Below, one piece after another: positions 32,198 through 39,042 of a stretch of 39,042 nt of DNA. The stretch covers positions 1-39,042 of the forward strand of contig NZ_FMAQ01000004.1 of assembly GCF_900094945.1 (NCBI RefSeq), written 5' to 3'. The notes under the pieces were generated by a model, which saw only the letters and a list, made by a program, of their open reading frames with translations, searched no databases and was not told the DNA's origin. The position numbers and the translations under genes were made by a program. The stretch's first letter is position 1, and every line of letters begins with the position of its first letter. This DNA is from Gilliamella bombicola. Its GTDB lineage: Bacteria; Pseudomonadota; Gammaproteobacteria; Enterobacterales; Orbaceae.

Positions 32198-32818
32198 TTA
32201 AGATAACAAAATCAATTTAGAAATCGGTTGATTACTGTTCACAGAAAGATGAACGTCGCCTACTTGACGATATTGATAATAAAAGTCTTGCCCAAAAGGG
32301 GCTATAATCATCTGCTGGTTTAAGTCAACTTTAACCGATTTAACTTGCCACACCCCTTTGGCATACAGTTTTAATGCCGACTCTTTCAACGTCCATAATT
32401 GCCAAAAAGCCGCTAATGTATCGTCTTGCTTAAGCATCCATTGATATTCATCATCCGCAAAAAAGTTTTTAGCCACCTTTAAATAATTTTTGCGCGGGCG
32501 TGCCACTTCAATATCAAGTCCAATCATCCCCGTTAATGAAATCGCCACCGCCACCGCATCTTGGCTATGGCTAATATTAAAATCGGGTAAATGACGTTCT
32601 AAAAAACGAGGGCGACTATTATCGCCAATGACCATGGCTGGTAAAGTTGGAATATGACAGTACTGCTTAAGCAAATTGGCCAATATTGAGCGACACACTA
32701 AAAACTGTTTTTTGCGTTCATCATTGAATTTATCAGCTTCAGCAACAATTTGTGGAGGCAATAATGAAAAGTCAATTTCGGTATGATTCAAATTAGCAAG
32801 TTGAATTATTAGTGTCAT
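32198..32818 (-). CDS. acpT: 4'-phosphopantetheinyl transferase (AcpT/Sfp type)
   Basis: Transfers phosphopantetheine from CoA to a carrier-protein serine. The 206 aa protein has the Sfp-family motifs [19 protein letters not shown] (P1-like), [12 protein letters not shown] (Mg ligands D102 and E104) and [18 protein letters not shown] (E146, K150). Size and layout match E. coli AcpT (195 aa) better than EntD, and there is no siderophore or polyketide cluster nearby, so the target carrier is unknown. It is divergent from metC, with about 100 nt between the two starts. Symbol tentative. Confidence 0.8.
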   Translation of the reverse strand: MTLIIQLANLNHTEIDFSLLPPQIVAEADKFNDERKKQFLVCRSILANLLKQYCHIPTLPAMVIGDNSRPRFLERHLPDFNISHSQDAVAVAISLTGMIGLDIEVARPRKNYLKVAKNFFADDEYQWMLKQDDTLAAFWQLWTLKESALKLYAKGVWQVKSVKVDLNQQMIIAPFGQDFYYQYRQVGDVHLSVNSNQPISKLILLS

Positions 32819-32856
32819 CGGTCAGCAAGCGTTCACAAAAATTATTTTTTACTATT

Positions 32857-32886
32857 TTAACAGCATGCTATTCTAACTGTTATAAA
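32857..32886 (+). promoter_or_regulatory. Candidate metC promoter
   Basis: -35 TTAACA (32857-32862), 18-bp spacer, -10 TATAAA (32881-32886), 36 nt before the metC ATG. The spacer contains GCATGC and an AACAG...CTGTT dyad. I see no MetJ boxes (tandem AGACGTCT). Confidence 0.5.
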
Positions 32887-32922
32887 AATATAAAAATTTA
32901 TAAAATTGCAAAAGGAATCATC

Positions 32923-34140
32923 ATGTCATTACCAACAAAATTAGTCCACGCAGGACGTAAAAAGCGTTATACACAAGGTGCAGTTAATTCGGTTATTCAA
33001 CGTGCATCATCACTGGTTTTTGATTCTATTGAAACCAAAAAAGAAGCCACAAAAAACCGTGCTAATGGCGCATTATTCTACGGTCGCCGCGGCACATTGA
33101 CCCATTTTGCACTACAAGATGCGATGGTTGAAATTGAAGGTGGTGCCGGTTGTTACCTTTATCCATGTGGTGCAGCAGCTATTACTAATGCTATTTTGGC
33201 TTTTGTGAAAACGGGTGATCATATTTTAGTATCAGAAGCCGTTTACGAACCCACTCAAGATTTTTGCCAGCACATTTTAAAAGATTTTGGTGTTCAAACT
33301 GATTACTTCTCACCATTAATTGGTCGCTCTATCGCAAATCACATTAAGCCAAATACTAAAGTCGTGTTTCTTGAATCGCCAAGTTCAATAACCATGGAAG
33401 TTCAAGACATACCCACCATTGTTAAAGCCATTCGAAGTGTTAATCCTGAAATCATCATTATGATAGATAACACATGGGGCGCGGGTATTTTATTTAAAGC
33501 GTTAGAGCATGATATTGATATCTCAATACAAGCCGGTACCAAATATCTTATCGGCCATTCTGATGCCATGATAGGCACCGCGGTTGCTAATGAGCGCTGT
33601 TGGGAAACATTGCGCGAACGTTCTTACTTAATGGGACAAATGTGTGATGCGGACACCGCCTATATGGCTGCGCGTGGTTTACGCACATTAGCAATAAGAT
33701 TAAAACAACATCACGAAAGCGGTTTAAAAGTAGCAAAATGGCTAGCCAGTCACCCAAAAGTAGCAACCGTCAATCACCCAGCATTAGAAAGTTGCAAAGG
33801 ACACGAATTTTTTAAACGTGACTTTTCAGGCGCAAGTGGCTTATTTTCATTTATACTCAAAGATCGATTAACCGACGTGCAATTGTCTGATTTTCTTGAT
33901 AACTTAACTTATTTCTCAATGGCTTATTCATGGGGTGGATTTGAGTCATTAATTTTAGCCAATCAACCTGAAGAACTAGCAAATATTAGACCTGTATCTG
34001 GCATAGACTTTGAAGGAACGCTTATTCGACTACATATAGGTCTTGAAGATCCTGATGATTTAATTGCTGATCTTGCTGCTGGTTTAGATAGAATCAAACA
34101 ACATAAAAATAAAGCCAATGCATTACAAAGCTTGGTGTAA
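32923..34140 (+). CDS. metC: Cystathionine beta-lyase
   Basis: PLP enzyme that cleaves cystathionine to homocysteine, ammonia and pyruvate in methionine synthesis. The start is placed at the ATG giving [20 protein letters not shown] (405 aa; E. coli 395), with AAGGA 7 nt upstream; the frame runs 37 codons further back but only through the promoter. PLP lysine is K207 ([15 protein letters not shown]). Other family blocks: [24 protein letters not shown] and [15 protein letters not shown]. tilS follows after 11 nt, so they are probably co-transcribed although unrelated in function. Confidence 0.97.
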   Translation: MSLPTKLVHAGRKKRYTQGAVNSVIQRASSLVFDSIETKKEATKNRANGALFYGRRGTLTHFALQDAMVEIEGGAGCYLYPCGAAAITNAILAFVKTGDHILVSEAVYEPTQDFCQHILKDFGVQTDYFSPLIGRSIANHIKPNTKVVFLESPSSITMEVQDIPTIVKAIRSVNPEIIIMIDNTWGAGILFKALEHDIDISIQAGTKYLIGHSDAMIGTAVANERCWETLRERSYLMGQMCDADTAYMAARGLRTLAIRLKQHHESGLKVAKWLASHPKVATVNHPALESCKGHEFFKRDFSGASGLFSFILKDRLTDVQLSDFLDNLTYFSMAYSWGGFESLILANQPEELANIRPVSGIDFEGTLIRLHIGLEDPDDLIADLAAGLDRIKQHKNKANALQSLV

Positions 34141-34151
34141 TTAAATAGAAG

Positions 34152-35459
34152 ATGAATAACCCACACCAAACAATGTTTGATGAAAGCATCAAACAAACAA
34201 TTATGCATAAAATAACACACCACAAAGCACTACTGGTTGCTTATAGTGGTGGTGTTGATTCAACCGTATTAATGGATGCACTAGTTGCACTCAAACAGCA
34301 ATTATTACCTGATTTAAAGCTAAAAGCGATCTATATTCATCATGGTTTAAGCAACAATGCTGATAACTGGGCAATGCATTGTCAAAAACAATGCCAAGCA
34401 TGGCAAGTGCCGCTCATCATTGAAAAAGTCAAACTCGATCCTAGCGCAGGAAACATCGAAGAACAAGCCAGAAATGCACGTTACCAAGCTATCTATCGTC
34501 ACTTAACAGATAATGAAACGTTATGCACTGCACAACACCTTGATGATCAATGCGAAACATTCCTTTTAGCATTAAAACGCGGGAGTGGTCCAGCGGGGTT
34601 AGCTGCCATGCCACAGGAAAATCAGCAACATCTTCGCCCTTTATTAACCATTTCACGCGCACAAATTGAAGCTTATGCTAATCAGCATCAACTCAACTGG
34701 ATAGAAGATGAAAGTAACCAAGATGATCGTTATGACCGCAATTTTTTACGCTTAAAGGTCTTACCAACATTGAATCAACGTTGGCCACATTTTTCGCAAA
34801 TGGTGGCACGCAGTGCTGAATTATGTCAGCAGCAAGAAGCGTTAATTAATGAATTATTATTGGCTGATTTTCAACAGATGGTTAGCCAACAAGGACAGCT
34901 AAACCTAGCGCCTTTAATGGCGTGTTCAGAATATAAACGCAATGCTATAATGCGCATGTGGCTACGATCCCAACAAATCACTATGCCAAGCCAAAAACAA
35001 TTAGCACTCATTTGGCAAACGGTTGTGCTAGCAAAAGAAGATGCCAATCCTAAATTCATACTACATGACAGGCAAATTCGTCGCTATCAAAATCAACTCT
35101 ATTTATTACCGTTATATCAAGATATTGAACAACAAATTTTTAATTGGGATTTGGCTTTGCCTTTAATTCTTCCTGATAGTATTGGTCAATTACAGGCTAA
35201 TTATCAAACTGATTTATCTTGCCGTTTACCCCATGCAGATGAACAAGTCACTGTACGATTTCATGCTCAAGGACAATTTCAAATTATCAATCGCCATGGT
35301 TCACGATCAATAAAAAAGCTATGGCAAGAACATAACATGCCACCGTGGATGCGTACCCGAATCCCGTTGATTTACTATAATGAACAACTGATTTGCGCGG
35401 TTGGCATGTTTGTTACCGAACAGGGGAAAGGCACACAAATCAGTTTTAGCCTAATTTAA
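34152..35459 (+). CDS. tilS: tRNA(Ile)-lysidine synthetase
   Basis: Modifies C34 of the CAU-anticodon isoleucine tRNA to lysidine, switching both codon and amino-acid identity; essential where present. The 435 aa protein (E. coli 432) has the PP-loop ATPase motif YSGGVDSTVL (31-40), the block TAQHLDDQCETFLLALKRGS, the EDESNQDDRYDRNFLRLKVL signature, and the C-terminal domains typical of gammaproteobacterial TilS (NRHGSRSIKKLWQEHNMPPW). The chosen ATG has GAAG immediately before it; ATGs at codons 8 and 18 are alternatives. Confidence 0.96.
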   Translation: MNNPHQTMFDESIKQTIMHKITHHKALLVAYSGGVDSTVLMDALVALKQQLLPDLKLKAIYIHHGLSNNADNWAMHCQKQCQAWQVPLIIEKVKLDPSAGNIEEQARNARYQAIYRHLTDNETLCTAQHLDDQCETFLLALKRGSGPAGLAAMPQENQQHLRPLLTISRAQIEAYANQHQLNWIEDESNQDDRYDRNFLRLKVLPTLNQRWPHFSQMVARSAELCQQQEALINELLLADFQQMVSQQGQLNLAPLMACSEYKRNAIMRMWLRSQQITMPSQKQLALIWQTVVLAKEDANPKFILHDRQIRRYQNQLYLLPLYQDIEQQIFNWDLALPLILPDSIGQLQANYQTDLSCRLPHADEQVTVRFHAQGQFQIINRHGSRSIKKLWQEHNMPPWMRTRIPLIYYNEQLICAVGMFVTEQGKGTQISFSLI

Positions 35460-35487
35460 TTATCTATACAGTCAAACGCACAAATAA

Positions 35488-35512
35488 CTAAGGCGGTAAT
35501 TAGCCGCCTTAG
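35488..35512. terminator. Hairpin between tilS and copA
   Basis: CTAAGGCGG (35488-35496) and CCGCCTTAG (35504-35512) pair perfectly over 9 bp around a 7-nt loop. The T-run is poor in both directions (TGTAAAAATT on plus, TTATTTG on minus). It is in the right place for the convergent metC-tilS and copA transcripts. Confidence 0.65.
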
Positions 35513-35548
35513 TGTAAAAATTAAAATCCTAACGATTACCCTACAAGA

Positions 35549-37729
35549 TTAAGCTCTTGCTTTCCAACGTTTAAGTAACAACGCATTAGTAACCACACTC
35601 ACGCTACTTAATGCCATAGCGGCACCAGCTATCATTGGATTTAAAAACCCGAATGCCGCTAGTGGAATACCAATCAAATTATAGAAAAATGCCCAAAATA
35701 GATTTTGTTTGATTTTATTATAGGTTCGGCGCGAAATATCGATTGCATCAGCAATTAAAAACAGATTACCACGCATAAGGGTAATACTTGCTGCATGCAT
35801 AGCCACATCGGTACCCGTGCCCATCGCAATCCCAATATCCGCAGCCGCCAATGCTGGCGCATCATTAATCCCATCCCCCACCATTGCCACTCGATGATGG
35901 GTATCAACATGACTTTCTTTTTGTAATTGATAAACATAATTGGCTTTATCTTGCGGTAACACTTCAGCAATGACTTTATCCAAGCCTAACTGCTGCCCAA
36001 CGTAATTCGCCGCTTTCTGGTTATCCCCAGTTAACATAACGTTTTTTACATTTAACTGATGCAACGCTTCAATGGCGGTTTTCGCTTCTGGCTTGATTAC
36101 ATCAGCAAAACCAAATAGCGCTAATATCACCACATTACCTTCTAATTGCTGCTTAGCTAAAAATGAAATGGTGTAACCTTTACTGGCTAACTCATTAATC
36201 TTATCGTCCATGCCAACAAAATAGGCGTTTAATGATTTCATCCATCGCAAGCTACCTAAATAATACTGCGTATTATCAACAGTTGCCATCACCCCCGATC
36301 CCGCTACCGAGGTAATATTTTGAGCATAACCATACTCTTTAGCCTTACTTAAAATGGCTTTAGCAAGTGGATGCTCACTACCGGCTTGTAATGATGCGGC
36401 TAGCGATAAAATTTGATCGGGCGTCTCACTGCCTATAATATCCATTTCAACCAATTCGGGCTTACCGATGGTGAGAGTGCCGGTTTTATCAAATGCGACC
36501 GTATTAACATTGTGTAACGTTTCTAACGCTTCGGCATCTTTAATTAAAATACCATGGCGAGCAGCCACCCCAGTCCCCACCATAATCGCGGTTGGTGTTG
36601 CCAAGCCTAACGCACATGGGCAAGCAATCACTAACACCGCAACGGCATAAAGTAATGCTTGCTGCCAATCATGCAATATCATTCCCCAAGCCAATAGCGT
36701 AACTAGTGCAATCACTAAAATCACCGGCACAAAAATCGCACTAATGCGATCAACAATTCGTTGAATCGGTGCTTTCTTGGCCTGAGCCGATTCAACCATT
36801 GCAATGATTTTGGATAAAGTAGAATCGGCCTGAATAGCTGTAGTTTTAACAAGCAGTAGGCCTTCACCATTAATCGTGCCACCTGTCACCACATCGTTAA
36901 CGGATTTATTTACAGGAAAGCTCTCACCGGTTAACATTGACTCATCGCTACTTGATGCGCCTTCAATCACAATACCATCAACCGCAATGCGCTCGCCGGG
37001 CTTAACAATAACAATATCCCCCACATTCACTTGGCTAATGGGTAAACTCACTTCTTGATCACCTTGCTTGACTAACGCAACATCAGGCCGTAGCGAAGAA
37101 AGCGCTGCAATTGCTTGGGTGGTTTGATGTTTAGCGCTTGATTCTAGCCATTTACCGATCAAGATTAAGGTAATAATAATAACTGACGATTCAAAATAAA
37201 GATGTTCACTATTGCCAGTCATCAGCTGATAAACCGATAATCCATACGCAGCACTTGTGCCGATAGCAACCAATAAATCCATATTGCCAGACCATGCTTT
37301 AACCGCACTAAAGCCACTTCGATAAAATTTAGCCCCCAAGCCAAATTGTACAACCGATGCAATCCCCCATTGCAACCAAGCCGGCATCATCCAATTTATC
37401 CCAAACGGCGCTAATAGCATAGGCAGCACAAAAGGAATAGCCAGTATTACAGCTGTGACAATAGTCCAGTGAAGTGATGGTTTTTTCGATTTTTGTTGAT
37501 CACCTGCTGACTCAGTGATTTTAACCGCATGATAACCCGCTTTATCAACCGCAGACATCAATGTTTCGAGCTTTACATGTTCATCAGCGTCAACCGTTGC
37601 TTTTTCAGTCGCAAGATTAACGCTAACATCAATCACACCATCGACTTTTTTGAGTGCTTTTTCAACGCGCCCAACACAAGATGCGCAGCTCATATCTTCA
37701 ACAATAAAATGATATTGGACCGTTTTCAT
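35549..37729 (-). CDS. copA: Copper-exporting P1B-type ATPase
   Basis: Inner-membrane ATPase that pumps Cu(I) out of the cytoplasm. The 726 aa protein has one N-terminal metal-binding domain (C15 and C18 in MSCASCVGR), eight membrane segments, the CPC metal-site motif in [16 protein letters not shown], the phosphorylation motif FDKTGTLT, the HP motif SEHPLAKAI and the hinge [12 protein letters not shown]. coli CopA has two N-terminal domains (834 aa); this one has a single domain, as do many CopA proteins. No CueR gene is adjacent, and no clear CueR-type operator precedes it. Confidence 0.95.
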   Translation of the reverse strand: MKTVQYHFIVEDMSCASCVGRVEKALKKVDGVIDVSVNLATEKATVDADEHVKLETLMSAVDKAGYHAVKITESAGDQQKSKKPSLHWTIVTAVILAIPFVLPMLLAPFGINWMMPAWLQWGIASVVQFGLGAKFYRSGFSAVKAWSGNMDLLVAIGTSAAYGLSVYQLMTGNSEHLYFESSVIIITLILIGKWLESSAKHQTTQAIAALSSLRPDVALVKQGDQEVSLPISQVNVGDIVIVKPGERIAVDGIVIEGASSSDESMLTGESFPVNKSVNDVVTGGTINGEGLLLVKTTAIQADSTLSKIIAMVESAQAKKAPIQRIVDRISAIFVPVILVIALVTLLAWGMILHDWQQALLYAVAVLVIACPCALGLATPTAIMVGTGVAARHGILIKDAEALETLHNVNTVAFDKTGTLTIGKPELVEMDIIGSETPDQILSLAASLQAGSEHPLAKAILSKAKEYGYAQNITSVAGSGVMATVDNTQYYLGSLRWMKSLNAYFVGMDDKINELASKGYTISFLAKQQLEGNVVILALFGFADVIKPEAKTAIEALHQLNVKNVMLTGDNQKAANYVGQQLGLDKVIAEVLPQDKANYVYQLQKESHVDTHHRVAMVGDGINDAPALAAADIGIAMGTGTDVAMHAASITLMRGNLFLIADAIDISRRTYNKIKQNLFWAFFYNLIGIPLAAFGFLNPMIAGAAMALSSVSVVTNALLLKRWKARA

Positions 37730-37800
37730 GATATATACCCTATATGGTTTATCGAGTTTAAAGTTAGTATATACTGAATATTAAAGGTTATGCACAAAAA
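37730..37800 (-). promoter_or_regulatory. copA upstream region with palindrome AGTATATACT
   Basis: The 10-bp palindrome AGTATATACT (37766-37775) lies about 37 bp before copA. On the minus strand a TTGTGC is followed, after 18-20 bp, by TATATA/TATACT. A long spacer would fit a MerR-family (CueR-like) promoter, but the expected ACCTTCC/GGAAGGT dyad is absent, so the regulator is open. Confidence 0.35.
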
Positions 37801-37811
37801 TAAAGCGGTGA

Positions 37812-37836
37812 TCACAGGGCTTAAATAACCCTGTGA
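37812..37836 (-). terminator. Hairpin after suhB
   Basis: TCACAGGG (37812-37819) and CCCTGTGA (37829-37836) pair perfectly over 8 bp around a 9-nt loop, 14 nt after the suhB stop. In the suhB direction it is followed by TCACCGCTTT rather than a clean T-run, so termination may be incomplete and could let suhB transcription reach copA. Confidence 0.55.
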
Positions 37837-37850
37837 AAAAAGAAAGGAAA

Positions 37851-38654
37851 TTAGTTACGTAATTTTTCTGGCCAATCGTTTTGGGTAGAAACTAATAAAT
37901 CTTTTACAATTCTAGGATTACCAGCCACAACATTGCCTGAAACCATATAATTATTACCACCAGCAAAATCGGTAATAACGCCACCTGCCTCACGCAAAAT
38001 CAGCTCACCAGCAGCGATATCCCATGGTTTTAAGCCAATTTCAAAAAAGCCATCTAAACGACCTGCGGCAACATAAGCCAAATCTAAAGCGGCCGAACCT
38101 GCGCGACGAAAATCGCCACACTTAACAAACAACTTTTGCAAAACGGAAAAATAGCTGTCGCTGTATTGTTTAGCTTTAAACGGGAAAGCTGTTGCCAGTA
38201 CGCTGCCGTCTAAATCTTTGGCATTACTCACACGAATGCGGTAACCATTAAGTTGAGCACCTTTACCACGAGCAGCCGTAAACAGCTCATTACTCATTGG
38301 ATTATAAACCACAGCAATTTCGGTTTTACCTTTAACTCGCGCCGCGATTGACACAGCAAAATGAGGGATATTTTTGATAAAATTGGTCGTACCATCAATT
38401 GGGTCGATTATCCATTGTGTATCCGCATCATTACCTTTAACAAGGCCACTTTCTTCGGCAATAATAGTGTGGTCAGGATGAGCTTTTTTGATTGTTTCCA
38501 CAATTAAAGCCTCGGCCGCACGGTCCACATTAGTGGCAAAATCATTAGCGCCTTTGGCTTCGATCTCGATTGAACTAGGGTTTTCATAAGCCTTAATGGC
38601 CACATTGCCTGCTTTGCGAGCAGCGCGAATAGCAATATTAAGCATCGGATGCAT
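37851..38654 (-). CDS. suhB: Inositol-1-monophosphatase / Nus-complex factor SuhB
   Basis: Inositol monophosphatase fold enzyme that in E. coli also acts with NusA, NusB, NusE and NusG in rRNA antitermination. The 267 aa protein equals E. coli SuhB and keeps the Mg-site blocks IIAEESG (E67, E68), WIIDPIDGTTNF (D84, D87) and WDIAAGELILREAGG. A boxA-like sequence lies 20 nt before its start, matching the known autoregulation of suhB in E. coli. The ATG gives MHPMLNIAIRAARKAGNVAI, the family's usual start. Confidence 0.97.
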   Translation of the reverse strand: MHPMLNIAIRAARKAGNVAIKAYENPSSIEIEAKGANDFATNVDRAAEALIVETIKKAHPDHTIIAEESGLVKGNDADTQWIIDPIDGTTNFIKNIPHFAVSIAARVKGKTEIAVVYNPMSNELFTAARGKGAQLNGYRIRVSNAKDLDGSVLATAFPFKAKQYSDSYFSVLQKLFVKCGDFRRAGSAALDLAYVAAGRLDGFFEIGLKPWDIAAGELILREAGGVITDFAGGNNYMVSGNVVAGNPRIVKDLLVSTQNDWPEKLRN

Positions 38655-38674
38655 AATTTTCTTCCAATTGATGA

Positions 38675-38686
38675 TGTTAAAGAACG
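38675..38686 (-). promoter_or_regulatory. boxA-like element in the suhB leader
   Basis: The minus strand reads CGTTCTTTAACA, one base from the boxA core of gammaproteobacterial rRNA leaders (TGCTCTTTAACA differs at two positions overall). It lies in the suhB 5' untranslated region, 20 nt before the start codon. In E. coli a boxA at this place binds the Nus/SuhB complex and lowers suhB expression. Confidence 0.7.
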
Positions 38687-38731
38687 GATTGATTTAGTAA
38701 GACTGATTCAGAGATACTAAAAATTACCGCA

Positions 38732-38737
38732 TAGTAT
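38732..38737 (-). promoter_or_regulatory. Candidate suhB promoter (-10 box)
   Basis: On the minus strand TATACT followed by ATGCGG lies about 78 bp before suhB (complement of roughly 38732-38737). The -35 is weak (TGGCAA at 17 bp). The 11-mer TATACTATGCG is shared with the candidate spc promoter near 13590. Confidence 0.45.
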
Positions 38738-38854
38738 AAAGGTTTTGCTACTTTATTGCCAGAGCATAAGGGAATTGATAGGTAAAATAGTTTTGGCGGG
38801 GCATTTTTTACAAAAATCACCTTATAAAACACAATAACCCATCCCAAAAACGAT

Positions 38855-38907
38855 GGTTATGTTATTTGTCCTATTCCGGCGTCAGAATGTGCCGACAACA
38901 GAGTGAG
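38855..38907 (-). repeat. Dispersed repeat, copy 2
   Basis: 53 bases matching 657-709 at 44 positions, ungapped and in the same orientation. The shared minus-strand frame ends at the same TAA (38857-38859). Next to it on the far side are several palindromes absent from copy 1, so the match is confined to this segment. Confidence 0.7.
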
Positions 38908-39027
38908 GTTAGCACGCCAAACAGGGATGTTTGGCGAGTTTGTGGTGCGCCGGGAGCGCGTCCACAAACGGTGCGTTAAGACCGAGCGGCGGCGTCGGAC
39001 AAATTTGTCTGGAACAAATTTGAACAT
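38857..39027 (-). CDS. Short unrecognised ORF in the terminal palindromic block, possibly 5'-truncated by the window
   Basis: An open frame on the minus strand from an ATG at 39025-39027 to a TAA at 38857-38859 encodes 56 residues (MFKFVPDKFVRRRRSVLTHR, then LWTRSRRTTNSPNIPVWRAN, then LTLLSAHSDAGIGQIT). The frame stays open to the window edge (LRCAQ before the Met), so this may be the C-terminus of something longer. It is Arg-rich in the middle because it runs through GC-rich palindromes. The last 16 residues match the peptide read from the repeat at 657-709. I do not recognise a family, and it may be a by-product of the repeat structure. Confidence 0.3.
   Translation of the reverse strand: MFKFVPDKFVRRRRSVLTHRLWTRSRRTTNSPNIPVWRANLTLLSAHSDAGIGQIT
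38915..39009. repeat. Cluster of palindromes at the window end
   Basis: Three separate palindromes: CGCCAAACA/TGTTTGGCG with a 4-nt loop (38915-38936); GTTTGTGG/CCACAAAC (38938-38945, 38962-38969) enclosing GCGC/GCGC; and the perfect GACAAATTTGTC (38998-39009), with a further CAAATTTG just after it. The segment around 38940-39000 is visibly richer in G and C than all surrounding DNA. It looks like a structured mobile or repetitive element that continues beyond the window. Confidence 0.65.
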
Positions 39028-39042
39028 CTGAGCACAGCGAAG

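Noticed and set aside
32812-32922. 37-residue N-terminal extension of MetC
   Set aside because: It runs through the acpT-metC promoter region and starts inside the acpT start; the ATG at 32923 has AAGGA and gives the family's usual N-terminus.
32823-32922. MetJ operator before metC
   Set aside because: I looked for tandem AGACGTCT-like boxes and found none; the only symmetrical sequence is AGCATGCT and an AACAG/CTGTT dyad.

Overview
This window looks like chromosome from an AT-rich gammaproteobacterium. Almost every protein aligns by eye over its full length with an Escherichia coli orthologue, but codon use is strongly A/T-biased and gene order is only partly enterobacterial. The composition and content suggest the Orbales (the Gilliamella/Orbus/Frischella group of insect-gut bacteria). 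That placement is inference, not a database result.

Layout. Positions 1-909 are accessory debris: the 3' end of an unrecognised low-complexity ORF, a 7-bp tandem repeat, two long perfect hairpins and one copy of a dispersed repeat. Positions 910-4725 (+) carry fmt, fabI, slyD, radC and slyX as separate small units with clear terminators after fabI and slyD. Positions 4939-18909 (-) hold the complete S10-spc-alpha superoperon (28 ribosomal protein genes, secY and rpoA), including rpmJ and rpmD. Three control regions are visible in it: the S10 promoter and structured leader, a terminator plus new promoter between rpsQ and rplN, and an alpha-operon (S4 target) leader before the GTG-started rpsM. 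Positions 19050-24272 (-), directly upstream, hold the iron-sulfur cluster operon iscR-iscS-iscU-iscA-hscB-hscA-fdx, with two abutting IscR-type sites at its promoter and no iscX.

Positions 24435-26671 (+) hold slt and trpR. Positions 26718-29091 (-) hold a Rob-type AraC regulator, nfuA and gntX/comF. ppiA (+) converges on pepB (-) over a shared terminator. Then come an orphan HCx5R tyrosine phosphatase (+), an AcpT-like phosphopantetheinyl transferase (-) divergent from metC-tilS (+), copA (-) and suhB (-). The suhB leader contains a boxA-like antitermination element. From 38857 to the window end there is a GC-richer, palindrome-dense block with the second copy of the dispersed repeat.

Functionally the window is mostly core: translation, secretion, RNA polymerase alpha, Fe-S assembly (isc plus the carrier NfuA), tRNA maturation (fmt, tilS), lipid synthesis (fabI, acpT), protein folding (slyD, ppiA) and cell wall turnover (slt). 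I see no CRISPR array, rRNA or tRNA gene, complete insertion sequence or recognisable defence system. The least explained material is the pair of repeat blocks at the two edges and the phosphatase at 31371-32147.
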